Notes: generated by a model from the sequence alone, not told the origin. A DNA stretch of 64,000 nt from Stratiformator vulcanicus (GCF_007744515.1 NZ_CP036268.1:186001-250000); one strand, 5' to 3'. Positions 38,743 to 48,409 are shown, counted from the first letter of the stretch. Program-made: numbers and translations.

Positions 38743-39831
38743 ATGGCGACCGCCGACCGCATTTACAACTTCTCCGCAGGCCCCGCGACGATGCCGGTGC
38801 CGGTGCTGCAGCAGACCGCCGAAGCTCTGATCGACGTCAACGGCACGGGTATCGGAATTGCCGAACATTCCCACCGCAGCAAGACCTTCACCGCGATCTG
38901 CGAAGGAGCCGAGGCCGCCTGCCGTGAACTCGCGAATATCCCCGACGATTACCACGTGTTTTTCGTGCAGGGCGGTGCGAGCCTGATGTTCGGGCAGGTG
39001 CCGATGAACTTCCTCACGCCCGACAAAACCGCCGACTACCTCAACACCGGCTCGTGGTCGAAGAAGGCGATCAAAGAGGCCAAGCTGTTCGGCAACGTAA
39101 ATGTCGCGTGCAGCAGCGAGGATCGCAACTTCTGCTACATCCCCAAGGACGTCAGTTACAGCGACTCGCCGACCTACGTGCATTTTACGTCGAACAACAC
39201 GATCTTCGGGACGCAGTTCGCCGTCGAACCGGAGTGCCCGGACGGGGCGTATCTCGTCACTGATGCATCGAGCGACATCTTCAGCCGACCGATCGACGTC
39301 ACGAAGTACGGCCTGATTTACGCCGGGGCCCAAAAGAACCTCGGCCCCGCCGGCGTCACGCTGATCATCGCCCGCAAAGACGTTGTCGACAGCGGCTCAG
39401 GCGACCTGACCACGATGCTGCAATACCGCACGCAGGCGGAGGCGGGCAGCCTGTCGAACACGCCGCCGACGCTCGGCATCTATATGATGAAGCTCGTATT
39501 CGAATGGATCAAAGGCCAAGGCGGCCTCGCCGCGGTCGCCGAGCGGAACGAAGCTCAGGCGACGAAGCTCTACGCCGCCCTCGAAGCAAGCTCGCTGTTT
39601 AGCGGCACCGCCGACGTCGACAGCCGGTCGAAAATGAATGCTTGCTTCGTCACCGGCGATGCCGACAAAGACGCGGAGTTCGTCGCCTTCTGCAAGCAGC
39701 GCGGCATGGACGGCCTCAAAGGGCACCGCAGCGTCGGCGGCATGCGGGCCAGCATCTACAACGCCTTCCCCGATGAAGGAATCGACGCGTTAATTGAGGC
39801 CATGAAAGACTTTGAGGCTGAAAAAGGCTAG
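38743..39831 (+). CDS. serC: Phosphoserine aminotransferase
   Basis: PLP enzyme that makes O-phosphoserine from 3-phosphohydroxypyruvate and glutamate (serine and vitamin B6 synthesis). 362 aa from ATG 38743 with GGAG 8 bases upstream; an upstream in-frame ATG (38701) has no such site. [10 protein letters not shown] begins the protein as usual, [10 protein letters not shown] is the phosphate-binding loop, [10 protein letters not shown] carries the PLP-binding Asp, and the PLP-lysine is in [13 protein letters not shown]. The closing [15 protein letters not shown] is also typical. No other serine genes are adjacent. It shares a divergent gap with mutS. Confidence 0.97.
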   Translation: MATADRIYNFSAGPATMPVPVLQQTAEALIDVNGTGIGIAEHSHRSKTFTAICEGAEAACRELANIPDDYHVFFVQGGASLMFGQVPMNFLTPDKTADYLNTGSWSKKAIKEAKLFGNVNVACSSEDRNFCYIPKDVSYSDSPTYVHFTSNNTIFGTQFAVEPECPDGAYLVTDASSDIFSRPIDVTKYGLIYAGAQKNLGPAGVTLIIARKDVVDSGSGDLTTMLQYRTQAEAGSLSNTPPTLGIYMMKLVFEWIKGQGGLAAVAERNEAQATKLYAALEASSLFSGTADVDSRSKMNACFVTGDADKDAEFVAFCKQRGMDGLKGHRSVGGMRASIYNAFPDEGIDALIEAMKDFEAEKG

Positions 39832-39896
39832 AGTCGAGAGGCCAGTGGCTAGAGAAGACTTGGCGAGCCGTAAGCGTCAGCGCCCGGAGATCGAAA

Positions 39897-40799
39897 ATGA
39901 AAACGCAACTACTCTGCATTGTACTCTTTACTGCCCCCGCAATCGGGCTGGCTGCCGAGCCGGATGTTGTCCTCGATGTGTGGCCCGGCAAGCCGCCGGG
40001 GGAGATGAAGGAAATCGGGCCGGAGAAGGCGGAGACGGTCACCGACGTCAAGACGATCATCCGCGTCTCGAATGTCTCAAAGCCGACGATTTCGGTCTAC
40101 AAGCCGGAGAACCCCAACGGGGCGGCTGTCGTGATCTGCCCGGGAGGCGGGTATCACATTTTAGCTTGGGATCTCGAAGGGACCGAGGTTGCCGAGTGGC
40201 TCAATGAGAACGGCGTCACGGGCATCGTGCTGAAATACCGCGTGCCCCGGCGGGACAAGCTCACCTTTTGGAAGCCGCCGCTGCAGGATGCGCAGCGGGC
40301 GATGAGCCTCGTCCGCAGCAAGGCCGATGAATGGGGCCTCGACCCGGAACGCATCGGCGTTCTCGGTTTTTCAGCCGGGGGCAATCTCACCGTCCGCACG
40401 GCGACGCAGTTCGGCGAGCGGATGTATGAATCGATCGACGAGGTTGACGAAGTCAGTTGTCGGCCTGACTTCGCGCTGCCGATTTACGCAGCCTATCTCT
40501 CCGGCGAAGACGCGCTCTCGGCGAAGTCGACCCTCAACGTGCCGGAAGACACCCCGCCGATGTTCATGGTCCACACGTTCGACGACGGCCGCGACGGCAA
40601 ACGGGCTTCGACCCACGTCAACGGCGTGATGATGTTCGGGATGGCGCTGCGGGATGCCGACGTACCGTTCGAGATGCACGTCTTCCCCACCGGCGGCCAC
40701 GGCTACGGCCTTCGCCCCAGCGAACACGCCGTCACCGGCTGGCCGAAACTCGCCGAAGTGTGGATGCAAAAGAACGGCGTGATCCCCGAAGCGGAGTGA
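39897..40799 (+). CDS. Secreted alpha/beta hydrolase, carbohydrate-esterase-like (BD-FAE type)
   Basis: 300 aa with signal peptide (MKTQLLCIVLFTAPAIGLAA, cut before EP). VVLDVWPGKPPGE is a segment common in planctomycete sialate-O-acetylesterase/xylan-esterase-like proteins. CPGGGYHILAWDLEG is the oxyanion and ordering segment of the BD-FAE (feruloyl/acetyl esterase) group, GFSAGGN holds the Ser, FDDGRDG contains a candidate Asp, and TGGHGYGL holds the His. Likely removes acyl groups from polysaccharides in the periplasm. Substrate is inferred only. It is 65 bp behind serC, and a repeat cluster follows its stop by 8 bases. Confidence 0.88.
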   Translation: MKTQLLCIVLFTAPAIGLAAEPDVVLDVWPGKPPGEMKEIGPEKAETVTDVKTIIRVSNVSKPTISVYKPENPNGAAVVICPGGGYHILAWDLEGTEVAEWLNENGVTGIVLKYRVPRRDKLTFWKPPLQDAQRAMSLVRSKADEWGLDPERIGVLGFSAGGNLTVRTATQFGERMYESIDEVDEVSCRPDFALPIYAAYLSGEDALSAKSTLNVPEDTPPMFMVHTFDDGRDGKRASTHVNGVMMFGMALRDADVPFEMHVFPTGGHGYGLRPSEHAVTGWPKLAEVWMQKNGVIPEAE

Positions 40800-40807
40800 G
40801 CCCGATC

Positions 40808-40914
40808 ACAAGCCCCGCTTCCTGAGAAACGGTGGCCGAGCGCGGGGGGATGCAGGTTAAGTTCCTCGAGGTTTGACCGCGCTCGCCTCGCGGTTCACAG
40901 GAACCTCGGCTTGT
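40808..40914. repeat. Palindromic repeat, family B
   Basis: Starts ACAAGCCCCGCTTCCTGAGA and ends CACAGGAACCTCGGCTTGT. Inner GGCCGAGCGCGG and CCGCGCTCGCC pair. It begins 8 bases after the esterase stop. First of four elements filling 40808-41349. Confidence 0.8.
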
Positions 40915-40924
40915 TGTATGGCCG

Positions 40925-41000
40925 ACAAGCCGCGCACGAAGTAAGCGGATCGATGTATCCTAAAGCCTCGCTCTATCCGCTTACTACATGCGCGGCTTGT
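40925..41000. repeat. Palindromic repeat, family A
   Basis: ACAAGCCGCGCACGAAGTAA (40925-40944) with GCGGAT pairs with its reverse complement ending CGCGGCTTGT at 41000; the centre of about 25 bases is unpaired. 76 bp in total. It matches the 25613-25680 copy at both ends. Confidence 0.85.
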
Positions 41001-41026
41001 GAGGAGAATTAATATGGCATCCATCA

Positions 41027-41136
41027 ACAAGCCGCACTTCCTGAGAAGTGCGGATCGAACACGGGGTGAGGCGGGAAGGTGTTGTCGACATGAGTCCCCG
41101 CGCTCGGCCACCGTTTCTCAGGAACCTCGGCTTGCT
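41027..41136. repeat. Palindromic repeat, family B
   Basis: Starts ACAAGCCGCACTTCCTGAGA and ends TCAGGAACCTCGGCTTGCT, with GCGCTCGGCCACCGTTTCTC on the right arm. Third element of the cluster. Confidence 0.8.
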
Positions 41137-41145
41137 GGGAATAGG

Positions 41146-41349
41146 GTGCCGGGGTGCGTGTCGCCCCCGTCTCTGGGTGTTCGTGGGCTTCTTGCACTGC
41201 TTTGCTTCCCGGCAGGTTTTTAGGCTTCGTAATAGGTGCGATGCAAGAAGCGGGCCGAGTCTGCCCTGCGGGGGCGACACGCCCCCGGCACTCTGTGAGC
41301 GAGCGTTGCCGCGCGCTCGTTTCGCGGTTCTCAGGAACCTCGGCTTGTT
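41146..41349. repeat. Composite repeat: nested inverted repeats plus a family B right end
   Basis: Two nested inverted pairs: GTGCCGGGGTGCGTGTCGCC (41146-) with GGGGGCGACACGCCCCCGGC (41270-), and GCTTCTTGCA (41187-41196) with TGCAAGAAGC (41242-41251). They are followed by GCGCTCGTTTCGCGGTTCTC...CTCGGCTTGT, a family B right end at 41349. It looks like a hairpin element inserted next to or within a family B copy. Confidence 0.65.
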
Positions 41350-41432
41350 GGGCGCGAGGATTTGCCCTCGTGTTCGGTCGGGGTAGAGTTCATTCTTGAA
41401 CACCTCGTCTTCGATCGAATCCGACCTGCTCA

Positions 41433-42380
41433 ATGAGTGAAACGCAGGGTACATCCTGGGCACAAACGCACTCGGGCGAACCGCCGGTGACGCACTGGTC
41501 CTTTACGACCGATGCACCGTTGGTCGACGTGTCGCTGGCCCGCGAGACCGATGAGGTCGTGTTGGCGGACGAATCGGGCGGCGTCTATCTGCTCGACCGT
41601 GACGGGCACGTGGCTGCGGTCACGCGGGGGCTGAAGGGCTTATCGAAAGTCGCGATTTCGGACTCGGGTGATTCGATCGCCGCCAGTCACGGACGCAATC
41701 GCGTTTCTTTATTGAACCGGAAGCTCGGGGTCACGAAGTCGATCGATCTGCCCGATCCGGTTCACGGCTTGGCCCTCGATCCGTTCGGCCGGAATCTCGC
41801 AGTGGCGCTGGGGAACTCACAGGTTCGCATCGTGAGTACCGAGTCGGGCAAGCTGAAGACGGTCGCCGAATTCGCCACGATCCGGCCGATCGCCCACATC
41901 GTATTTCTGGCGACGAAGCCGACGCTGATCGAAGCCGCCGAATACGGTCTGCTGTGCGAACACTCGCTCAAAGGCAAAGCGTTGTGGGACGAGAAACTGT
42001 GGAGCAACATTGGGGCGATCGGTGTCTCCGGCAGCGGCAGTCTCATTGCGACGGCGGCGTTCGCCCATGGGATTCAACTCTTCGGCCGGGGCGGGCGAAA
42101 TCGGGGCGCGTTGCAAATCGAGGGCACTCCGCATCGCGTGGCCGTCACCTACGACGGGCGTTACATCATCGCCACGACGCTTGAGCGGCACATCTATCGG
42201 CTGACCACGAAGGGCAAAGTCATTTGGACCGGCCTGGCACCGCGTGAAGTCAAGTTTCTACGAGCCGACGCCTTCGGGCATTCGATCGTGTGCGGAACGG
42301 AAGGGGGCCGGGTCGCGCGGCTGGCGTGGACGCCGCTGGGCCCGCAAGATTCCGACGACTTTACCGGCGGCGACGCTTGA
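41433..42380 (+). CDS. Cytoplasmic WD40/PQQ-like beta-propeller protein
   Basis: 315 aa without signal peptide. A series of short four-strand blades, each with a pattern like V-x-V-S-L-A-R-E-T-D-E-V-V-L-A-D-E-S-G (DVSLARETDEVVLADESGG, KVAISDSGDSIAASHGRN, GLALDPFGRNLAVALGNS, AVTYDGRYIIATTLERH). This suggests a six- or seven-bladed propeller of the quinoprotein/WD40 type. No enzyme residues. It lies 120 bp before the Ser/Thr kinase gene, so it may be co-expressed and serve as a scaffold. Family name uncertain. Confidence 0.75.
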   Translation: MSETQGTSWAQTHSGEPPVTHWSFTTDAPLVDVSLARETDEVVLADESGGVYLLDRDGHVAAVTRGLKGLSKVAISDSGDSIAASHGRNRVSLLNRKLGVTKSIDLPDPVHGLALDPFGRNLAVALGNSQVRIVSTESGKLKTVAEFATIRPIAHIVFLATKPTLIEAAEYGLLCEHSLKGKALWDEKLWSNIGAIGVSGSGSLIATAAFAHGIQLFGRGGRNRGALQIEGTPHRVAVTYDGRYIIATTLERHIYRLTTKGKVIWTGLAPREVKFLRADAFGHSIVCGTEGGRVARLAWTPLGPQDSDDFTGGDA

Positions 42381-42500
42381 GAATTCGCCTTTGATTGGGC
42401 GGGTGTTCCGATCGCGGTCGAATTTCGGGTGGCGGTTCGGTTATTCTCACTGGGTACTCTTCCGTTCGCGTTCCGCTTTTCACTTCGCGCGGGCTTATCA

Positions 42501-45500
42501 ATGTCGACCGATTCCGACGAGCAGGAAAGCTCGGAGCAAGTCACCTTGCAACCGGGCATGCAGCTCGGACGTTATTTGATTAAGAAGCGGCTTGGCGAAG
42601 GGGGCATGGGGACGGTTTGGCTGGCCGAAGATACGCAGTTGAGCCGATCGGTCGCGCTCAAGGTTTTGAAGACCGCCAAGGGGACGCCGCCGAACCTGAT
42701 CGCGCGGTTCCAATCGGAGGCCCGGGCGGCGGCGAATCTCAAGCACCCGAGTATCGTCTCCGTTTACGACACCGGTGAGATCGAAGGCGTGCTGTTCATC
42801 GCGTTGGAATACGTCGAGGGAATCGACGTCGAACGCCTGATGGAAAAGAAGGGGCCGATCCCGTATCGCCGAACGGTCTCCATTATCGGCCAGATCGCCG
42901 ATGCCCTCGACCACCTGCACGGGCAGGGGTTTGTGCATCGCGACATTAAGCCTTCGAACATTTTGATTCGAAAAGACGGCTCGGTCACGCTGACCGATCT
43001 CGGTCTGGCCCGCGCCGTCGAGGAAGAGTCTGAATCGCGGATCACGCGGGCCGGACACACGGTCGGGACGGTCGACTATATGCCGCCCGAACAGGCCCGC
43101 AGCAGTCGCTCCGCCGATATCCGCAGCGACATCTATTCGCTGGGCTGCACCTGGTATCACATGCTGACCGGCGACGTGCCCTATCGGGCCGATAGCCTGA
43201 CGAATCGTCTCCGCGCCCATGCCGAAGAGCCGATTCCCGATCCGCGAAAAGCTCAGTCCGATACCCCGGAAGCAGTCGTGGCAGTGCTGCGTCGGATGAT
43301 GGCGAAGAAGCCGTCCGATCGGTATCAGACGCCCTCGGCGCTCAGCAAAGACATTACCAAGGCATCGCAGCGCCGCTCGTCTGTTTCCGTCGACGATCTG
43401 GCCGCGCTCTCCGGTAGCGACACGGCCTCCGCCGACAGCAGAGACGAAGGTCCGCTTTCGGATGCGTCGATGGGGGCATCAAAGATCAGTGATGGGGCTC
43501 TGCCGAGTCGCAAGGCCCGCCCGCAACGTCGTTCGAAGAGTAAGTCGAGTCCGCGCGTGGCCGCGGCCCCGCCGCCGGGACGAAGGCCGCTCAAGCACGA
43601 GATGAAAGCCTCGGGCAAACCGACCGGTCAGGATTCGGCGATCGTCGTTGCCGGCGTGGTGGGATTTATTTTGTTCGCGCTCGTGGCGTGGTGGCTGGTG
43701 ATCGAAGTCGGGGGCTCTTACGTCAAGCTGTCCGACGAGGGGGGCGAGGTCACCAACGTCGATCCGCGGATCAACGAAGGCGGCCCGTTGACTGGCAATG
43801 GCTCCGGCAATGGCATCGGCAACGGACAGCAAGACCCCGCGGGAACGCAGCGCGATTCGCCGAACGGGCAATCAGGACAGCCGACCGGTCCCGAACCCGG
43901 AGGCACATCGCCGAACCCGACCCGATTCCCCGATGTCGGGGGCGGAACAGGGACGAATCCGAATCAACCGACCGTGTTGGTGCCGACGCGCCCGGACAAG
44001 ACCGACGACCCGAGTGAGGCCGCCCCGACGCCACCTCCGCTGTCGATCGGGACCGAACAGGAACGACCGCACTTTCCCGAATGGGTCGCGACCGTCGCCA
44101 CCGCGGAGCGGCCGCATCCGTGGAATCAGCCCGGAACGGAAATCAGCGTCGGACGTTCGGACCGCACGTCGACCGACTACGTCAACCTGAGCGAAGCCTT
44201 CGCCAATCTGCCGGGCACGACCGCAACGATTCGGCTGCACGGGGACGGGCCGTTCGTCTGGAAGCTGCCCGCCGCCCGGGTTACGGCTCCGCTGACGATC
44301 GTGGCCGCAACCGGTTCTCGGCCGGTGATCACGTTCGTCGGTTCCGAGGTGCAGGGGGCCTCGGATGCGTTGCTTGAAATCGATGGTGCAGAACTCGCTT
44401 TCATTGGCGTCGACCTGACCTTTGACCTCGCACACGCTCCACTGAATGCCGCCGACGTGTTCGCAGTCGCCGAGGGGTTGCTGGCTCTGCGGGACACCAC
44501 GATCTCGGTCGAACGGAGCGACGCGACGGCGGTTGAAAACCTTGTCCGCCTGCGACAGTTGGATGCCGACCCTGAAGAGCGCCGCCCCGCCGGTCGAGTG
44601 TTGTTCGATCGCTGCGTGATCGACTCCCGCGGCACGCGACTGGTTGACGTCGAACCGCTCCAGGCCGACGTCGTGGTTTCAAACAGTGTTGCCGTCCTTC
44701 GTGATGCCGGGGCCTTTCGTGTGCCCATCCCGAGCGGCTTTGACCCAATGAGCAATCCGGGCCGGGAGGTCGAACAGGTCGAACCGACGCTGCGGCTCGC
44801 CCTGTTCTCTTCATCGTGCTTTTCGTCCGAATCATTCCTGCGGGCCGAACCCGTACCGGGCTTTACCGTCGGGTCGCAACCAGCGATGTCGTTCCGCGCG
44901 ATGAACTCGGTCGCCGCGAGTTTTCGGGGCGGTGAATCGCAGCCCCTCCTCTCCTTGGGGCAGGCCTCTTCGACCTATCGCCCCGAGAACGTTATCCGGT
45001 GGAACACCGATCGATTCGCGTTCGGGGTGTGGAAGCCGCTGATCGCGATGGACGGTCAGACCCAGCCCATCGCGGCTGGGCCGTCGAGTTGGCAGCGGAC
45101 TTGGAACGACTACACGCCACCGCTGCTGATCCCGCTGTCGAGCCTTCCGCGATCGGAGTCTGATTCGGCAACCCCGATCGACAAAATCGATCAATTCGCG
45201 CGGGTGTCGAGCCATCCGGATGTCGGTGCCGACCCCGCGTTGCTGCCGGAGCGATCGGAGCGGAATTTCGTCGCTGGCCTGTTCGAAGCGAAGCTCCCCC
45301 TCCCCGTCCGCATTCCCGACCCATCGCAGACGATCAACTTCAATTTGGGCAGCGGCGATCTCGGCAGCTTCGTCAATTCGGGCAACTGGCCCGATGGTGC
45401 TCGCATCATCGCGTCGGGCAGCGGTCCCGTGCCGTCGAGTTCCTTCGCGATCGCCGGCCGAACACTGACGATTGAATTTGAGACGGCGGGCGAATCGCCG

Positions 45501-46412
45501 CCAACCCTACGGCCGCGACTGGTGCCGGAGTCCTCGCCCCCTGCCCCATTTATCAGCGTCAGGAATGGCCGACTTCGACTCATTAATCCGAACGTCGTGA
45601 TGACCGGTTCGACCCGCCGGCGCGGCCCGAACTACTTCCTTGAAACGGCTGACGCCACGGTGCTGATCGAGTCGGGCGAAATACGCGGTCCGGAACGAGG
45701 CAGCCTCGGGCATGTCGGCATGTTTCGCCTGCGATCGGCCGACGCGAATGCCACCAGCTTCGGGAACTCGCGCGGGACCGTCGAACTGCGCGACACGTTC
45801 CTCACGGCGGAATCGCCGGTCGTGACGATCGCCTATGAAAGTTCCCCGCTGCGGCTGACGAACTGCGGGATTGTCACGACTGACGACATCTTGCGATTGC
45901 AGACGACGAGCGGAACCGGAAGCATGACGGCAATGATCGAACACTGTTCGCTGTCGGCCGGACGCGCGACCGCCTTATTCGCCGGGCAGAACGTCGGGCG
46001 AAGTGCGACTGACACGGTCCGAGTTTCGATTCGAGATACGGTGATCCTTCCGCCGCTGGGAATCCGCCCCCCGTCCCCTCCCGCGGTGATCTTCGATCAG
46101 GACCAGACATTCCCGACCGATGTCGTCCACTGGCGTGACCGTCACCTTGCCGTTGCGATTGACGACGTGCGGCTGCTGGCCGGCCCCGGCGTTTATCTGG
46201 ACGAACAACGCTCCGAAACGAGGTGGCGGTTATACGCCGGCAAATTCGGGACGTCGGAACTGCATCTATCGAAGGACGCGGTCCGCCTCGCCTCCCGGCC
46301 GCAGATCGATCGCGTCGTCGAAATTGAGCCGAGGGATCTGAAGCTCGACCCAGCGTGCGAAGCGGCAAGTGCCGGACGCGGAGGCAAGCCGCTCGGCTTT
46401 ACGATGCCTTAG
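42501..46412 (+). CDS. Receptor-like Ser/Thr protein kinase with large extracytoplasmic region
   Basis: 1303 aa from ATG 42501. Hanks-type kinase domain about 22-285: Gly loop GEGGMG (32-37), K54 in VALK, HRD 146-148 (FVHRDIKPSN), DLG at 166-168 (DFG variant), and PPE in MPPEQ as the activation-loop end. A Ser/Arg-rich juxtamembrane stretch follows, then one membrane helix at about 380-402 (VVAGVVGFILFALVAWWLV), a Gly/Asn/Pro linker, and some 750 residues of short beta-strand repeats (for example RVLFDRCVIDSRGTRLVDV, VELRDTFLTAESPVVTI) like a right-handed parallel beta-helix. Such layouts are planctomycete-typical. The outer part could bind a polysaccharide or wall signal. Its stop overlaps that of the convergent next gene. 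Confidence 0.92.
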   Translation: MSTDSDEQESSEQVTLQPGMQLGRYLIKKRLGEGGMGTVWLAEDTQLSRSVALKVLKTAKGTPPNLIARFQSEARAAANLKHPSIVSVYDTGEIEGVLFIALEYVEGIDVERLMEKKGPIPYRRTVSIIGQIADALDHLHGQGFVHRDIKPSNILIRKDGSVTLTDLGLARAVEEESESRITRAGHTVGTVDYMPPEQARSSRSADIRSDIYSLGCTWYHMLTGDVPYRADSLTNRLRAHAEEPIPDPRKAQSDTPEAVVAVLRRMMAKKPSDRYQTPSALSKDITKASQRRSSVSVDDLAALSGSDTASADSRDEGPLSDASMGASKISDGALPSRKARPQRRSKSKSSPRVAAAPPPGRRPLKHEMKASGKPTGQDSAIVVAGVVGFILFALVAWWLVIEVGGSYVKLSDEGGEVTNVDPRINEGGPLTGNGSGNGIGNGQQDPAGTQRDSPNGQSGQPTGPEPGGTSPNPTRFPDVGGGTGTNPNQPTVLVPTRPDKTDDPSEAAPTPPPLSIGTEQERPHFPEWVATVATAERPHPWNQPGTEISVGRSDRTSTDYVNLSEAFANLPGTTATIRLHGDGPFVWKLPAARVTAPLTIVAATGSRPVITFVGSEVQGASDALLEIDGAELAFIGVDLTFDLAHAPLNAADVFAVAEGLLALRDTTISVERSDATAVENLVRLRQLDADPEERRPAGRVLFDRCVIDSRGTRLVDVEPLQADVVVSNSVAVLRDAGAFRVPIPSGFDPMSNPGREVEQVEPTLRLALFSSSCFSSESFLRAEPVPGFTVGSQPAMSFRAMNSVAASFRGGESQPLLSLGQASSTYRPENVIRWNTDRFAFGVWKPLIAMDGQTQPIAAGPSSWQRTWNDYTPPLLIPLSSLPRSESDSATPIDKIDQFARVSSHPDVGADPALLPERSERNFVAGLFEAKLPLPVRIPDPSQTINFNLGSGDLGSFVNSGNWPDGARIIASGSGPVPSSSFAIAGRTLTIEFETAGESPPTLRPRLVPESSPPAPFISVRNGRLRLINPNVVMTGSTRRRGPNYFLETADATVLIESGEIRGPERGSLGHVGMFRLRSADANATSFGNSRGTVELRDTFLTAESPVVTIAYESSPLRLTNCGIVTTDDILRLQTTSGTGSMTAMIEHCSLSAGRATALFAGQNVGRSATDTVRVSIRDTVILPPLGIRPPSPPAVIFDQDQTFPTDVVHWRDRHLAVAIDDVRLLAGPGVYLDEQRSETRWRLYAGKFGTSELHLSKDAVRLASRPQIDRVVEIEPRDLKLDPACEAASAGRGGKPLGFTMP

Positions 46413-48409
46413 GCCGCTTTGAGGGGTCGAGCCGATTGCGACCAATCGATCCAGTCGCCTACTTCCTCGACCGTCGGTGACTTCCCGCTGCGAAGAATCC
46501 GCTGGCCTTCTTCCGACTCGCAGAAGGGCGCCACCAGTTCGAACAACTCTTCGGCGTCCAGCGCGACGAGATCGGTCGGGTCGGTCACGCCGCACGCGAC
46601 GAGGATTTGCGAGTCGTGACCGCGGAGGTTCGGAATCTGACAGCACAACCGAGCCTGGCGTTGCCAGTCGCGAAAGACTTCGGCGGTGATATAGGTCACG
46701 CCGAGACGTGCAGCGACGCCGGTCGCATTGGCCCCCAGAAGATCGGCGACCGTGCGGATGCCGACGCCTTCGAGTCGACTCGCTGTCTTCGGTCCGATCG
46801 ACGGCGCATCGACGACCGGGCAGTTCCGATCGAGATAGAACTTCGGCCCGTCCGATTCGCCGCTTGCGTCGGCGGTCGATTCCGTGTTCGGCCGCAGCTC
46901 CGGCGGCAATGAATCTTTGAGCGAAATCGTCGGCTTTTGCGGCGGTTCTGCGGGGGGTTGTTTGGCCGTCGTGTTGCCGCCCCGCGGTGTCTCAGCCTGG
47001 GGGTCAATGATCTTCCGCATTGAGCCGAAGTCGGCGAACGGGTCGGCCGGGTTGATCTTCTTGGCTTCCGGACGGGCGAAGTTTGCCGGCTTGCTCTGCG
47101 TCGTTGCGGTCGTCGATTGCGCGGTCTTTGCTGGCGTGCCCGAAGCAATCGTCCGCGCCAGATTTTGAGCCGGGGACGATGTCGTCGAAACGGCCTGCGG
47201 CTTGGCCGGTTGAGCCGGTGCCACACGGGGTGTCACCGGGGGTCGGCCGGCCGTGTTGACCGTCCGTTGCGGCGGCGACTGCTTGACGTTCGCAACCGCC
47301 GGAGTCGGTTGTTCGACTTTGCGAGCCGTTGGTGCGGGTTCAGTTCTCGCCGCGGGCTTCGCAATTCCGGACTCTTTTCCGACCGGCTTGCCGTATTGGG
47401 TTCCGATCGGTCGCAGCGGCTTCTCATCAAGTTCGGCGAGGGGCACGTTGAGCACTTCGCGGGCGTGTGCTTCGCGGACGGCGTACTCATCTTCGGGCAG
47501 ATAGGTGAGGACTCGTCCGGTTTGTTGATACTCGCGATAGATCATTTCCACGATCTTTCGCTGCCGCGAATTGTGCATCCGCTTGGTGACCCAGAAGATC
47601 GGCACCGTCAATTTCGAAAGCACCCCGATGAGCGTGATACCTTTGCGCGGCGGGGCGACGCCGGCGTCGACGAAAGCGCGGTCGAGAATTCGGCTGAACC
47701 CGACAGTCGCGTGACCGAGACATCGCGCGATGCGAATGCGGAGGTCCTCGTCGAGGCCTTCGACCGGTCGTTTCCGGCCGACCTCGAAGTCGTAGCGCTC
47801 AATGAGTGCTTCGTAATGCGGATTGGATACGCAGGCGCCTTCGATGACCATCTGCTCGAGCCAGTCGCCGCCGGAGGGGACCGCGACGTCGGGATAGCCG
47901 AGTTCGTCGATCAGCATTCCTCGCAACGTGTCGTACGACTTTGTCATGCTCCACTCGGCGGCGCGGTGGATGACGGTCTCTTCCTCACTCTGCCCGGTGT
48001 GAAAGGGCATCAGCGGGTCGGTGTAGTAGTGGCTCAGCACCCCGGCTGCGTAAATCGCGTCGTTCCAGTCTTTGTTCGCGAGCAACTCAACGGTTTTGTC
48101 ATACCACTTCGCTGCCGCACGCGGGGCACCGCCCCAGTTGTTGTCACGCACGTGCAGCACGTGATTGGTGAAGTCCTTGAAGCGGGTGTCGGGGGCCTTG
48201 GCCCCTTCGAGGTACGCTTCGATGTTCCGCAAGAATAAATTCCGCCAGCGCGGAGCGTGTTCGTTCTTGAGGTGCAGCAGTGAGTCGAGCGCGAGCTTAT
48301 GGTGCGTGCTCTTGCACTTCTCGGCGAACAACACATTGAACAGTAGCGACATCGGCCCGGCCCGCCTGCGAACGAGATTGTCCCATTCTGACAATTCATC
48401 GAAATTCAT
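46409..48409 (-). CDS. Zinc-dependent phospholipase C-like domain fused to DUF4332 helix-hairpin-helix domain
   Basis: 666 aa. Residues 20-260 resemble the zinc-dependent phospholipase C/P1 nuclease helical fold: HHKLALDSLLHL, NHVLHVRDNN, SHYYTDPLMPFHTG (like H-x-x-x-D-x-x-x-P-x-H) and E-E-E-T-V-I-H supply the His/Asp/Glu set. A roughly 200-residue Pro/Ala/Thr linker follows. Residues 545-660 form a DUF4332 pair of helix-hairpin-helix motifs (APSIGPKTASRLEGVGIRTVADLL, then a second HhH). No signal peptide, so cytoplasmic despite the PLC-like fold. The role may be nucleic-acid related given the HhH part. Convergent with the kinase; the two stop codons overlap (TTAG). Confidence 0.78.
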   Translation of the reverse strand: MNFDELSEWDNLVRRRAGPMSLLFNVLFAEKCKSTHHKLALDSLLHLKNEHAPRWRNLFLRNIEAYLEGAKAPDTRFKDFTNHVLHVRDNNWGGAPRAAAKWYDKTVELLANKDWNDAIYAAGVLSHYYTDPLMPFHTGQSEEETVIHRAAEWSMTKSYDTLRGMLIDELGYPDVAVPSGGDWLEQMVIEGACVSNPHYEALIERYDFEVGRKRPVEGLDEDLRIRIARCLGHATVGFSRILDRAFVDAGVAPPRKGITLIGVLSKLTVPIFWVTKRMHNSRQRKIVEMIYREYQQTGRVLTYLPEDEYAVREAHAREVLNVPLAELDEKPLRPIGTQYGKPVGKESGIAKPAARTEPAPTARKVEQPTPAVANVKQSPPQRTVNTAGRPPVTPRVAPAQPAKPQAVSTTSSPAQNLARTIASGTPAKTAQSTTATTQSKPANFARPEAKKINPADPFADFGSMRKIIDPQAETPRGGNTTAKQPPAEPPQKPTISLKDSLPPELRPNTESTADASGESDGPKFYLDRNCPVVDAPSIGPKTASRLEGVGIRTVADLLGANATGVAARLGVTYITAEVFRDWQRQARLCCQIPNLRGHDSQILVACGVTDPTDLVALDAEELFELVAPFCESEEGQRILRSGKSPTVEEVGDWIDWSQSARPLKAA

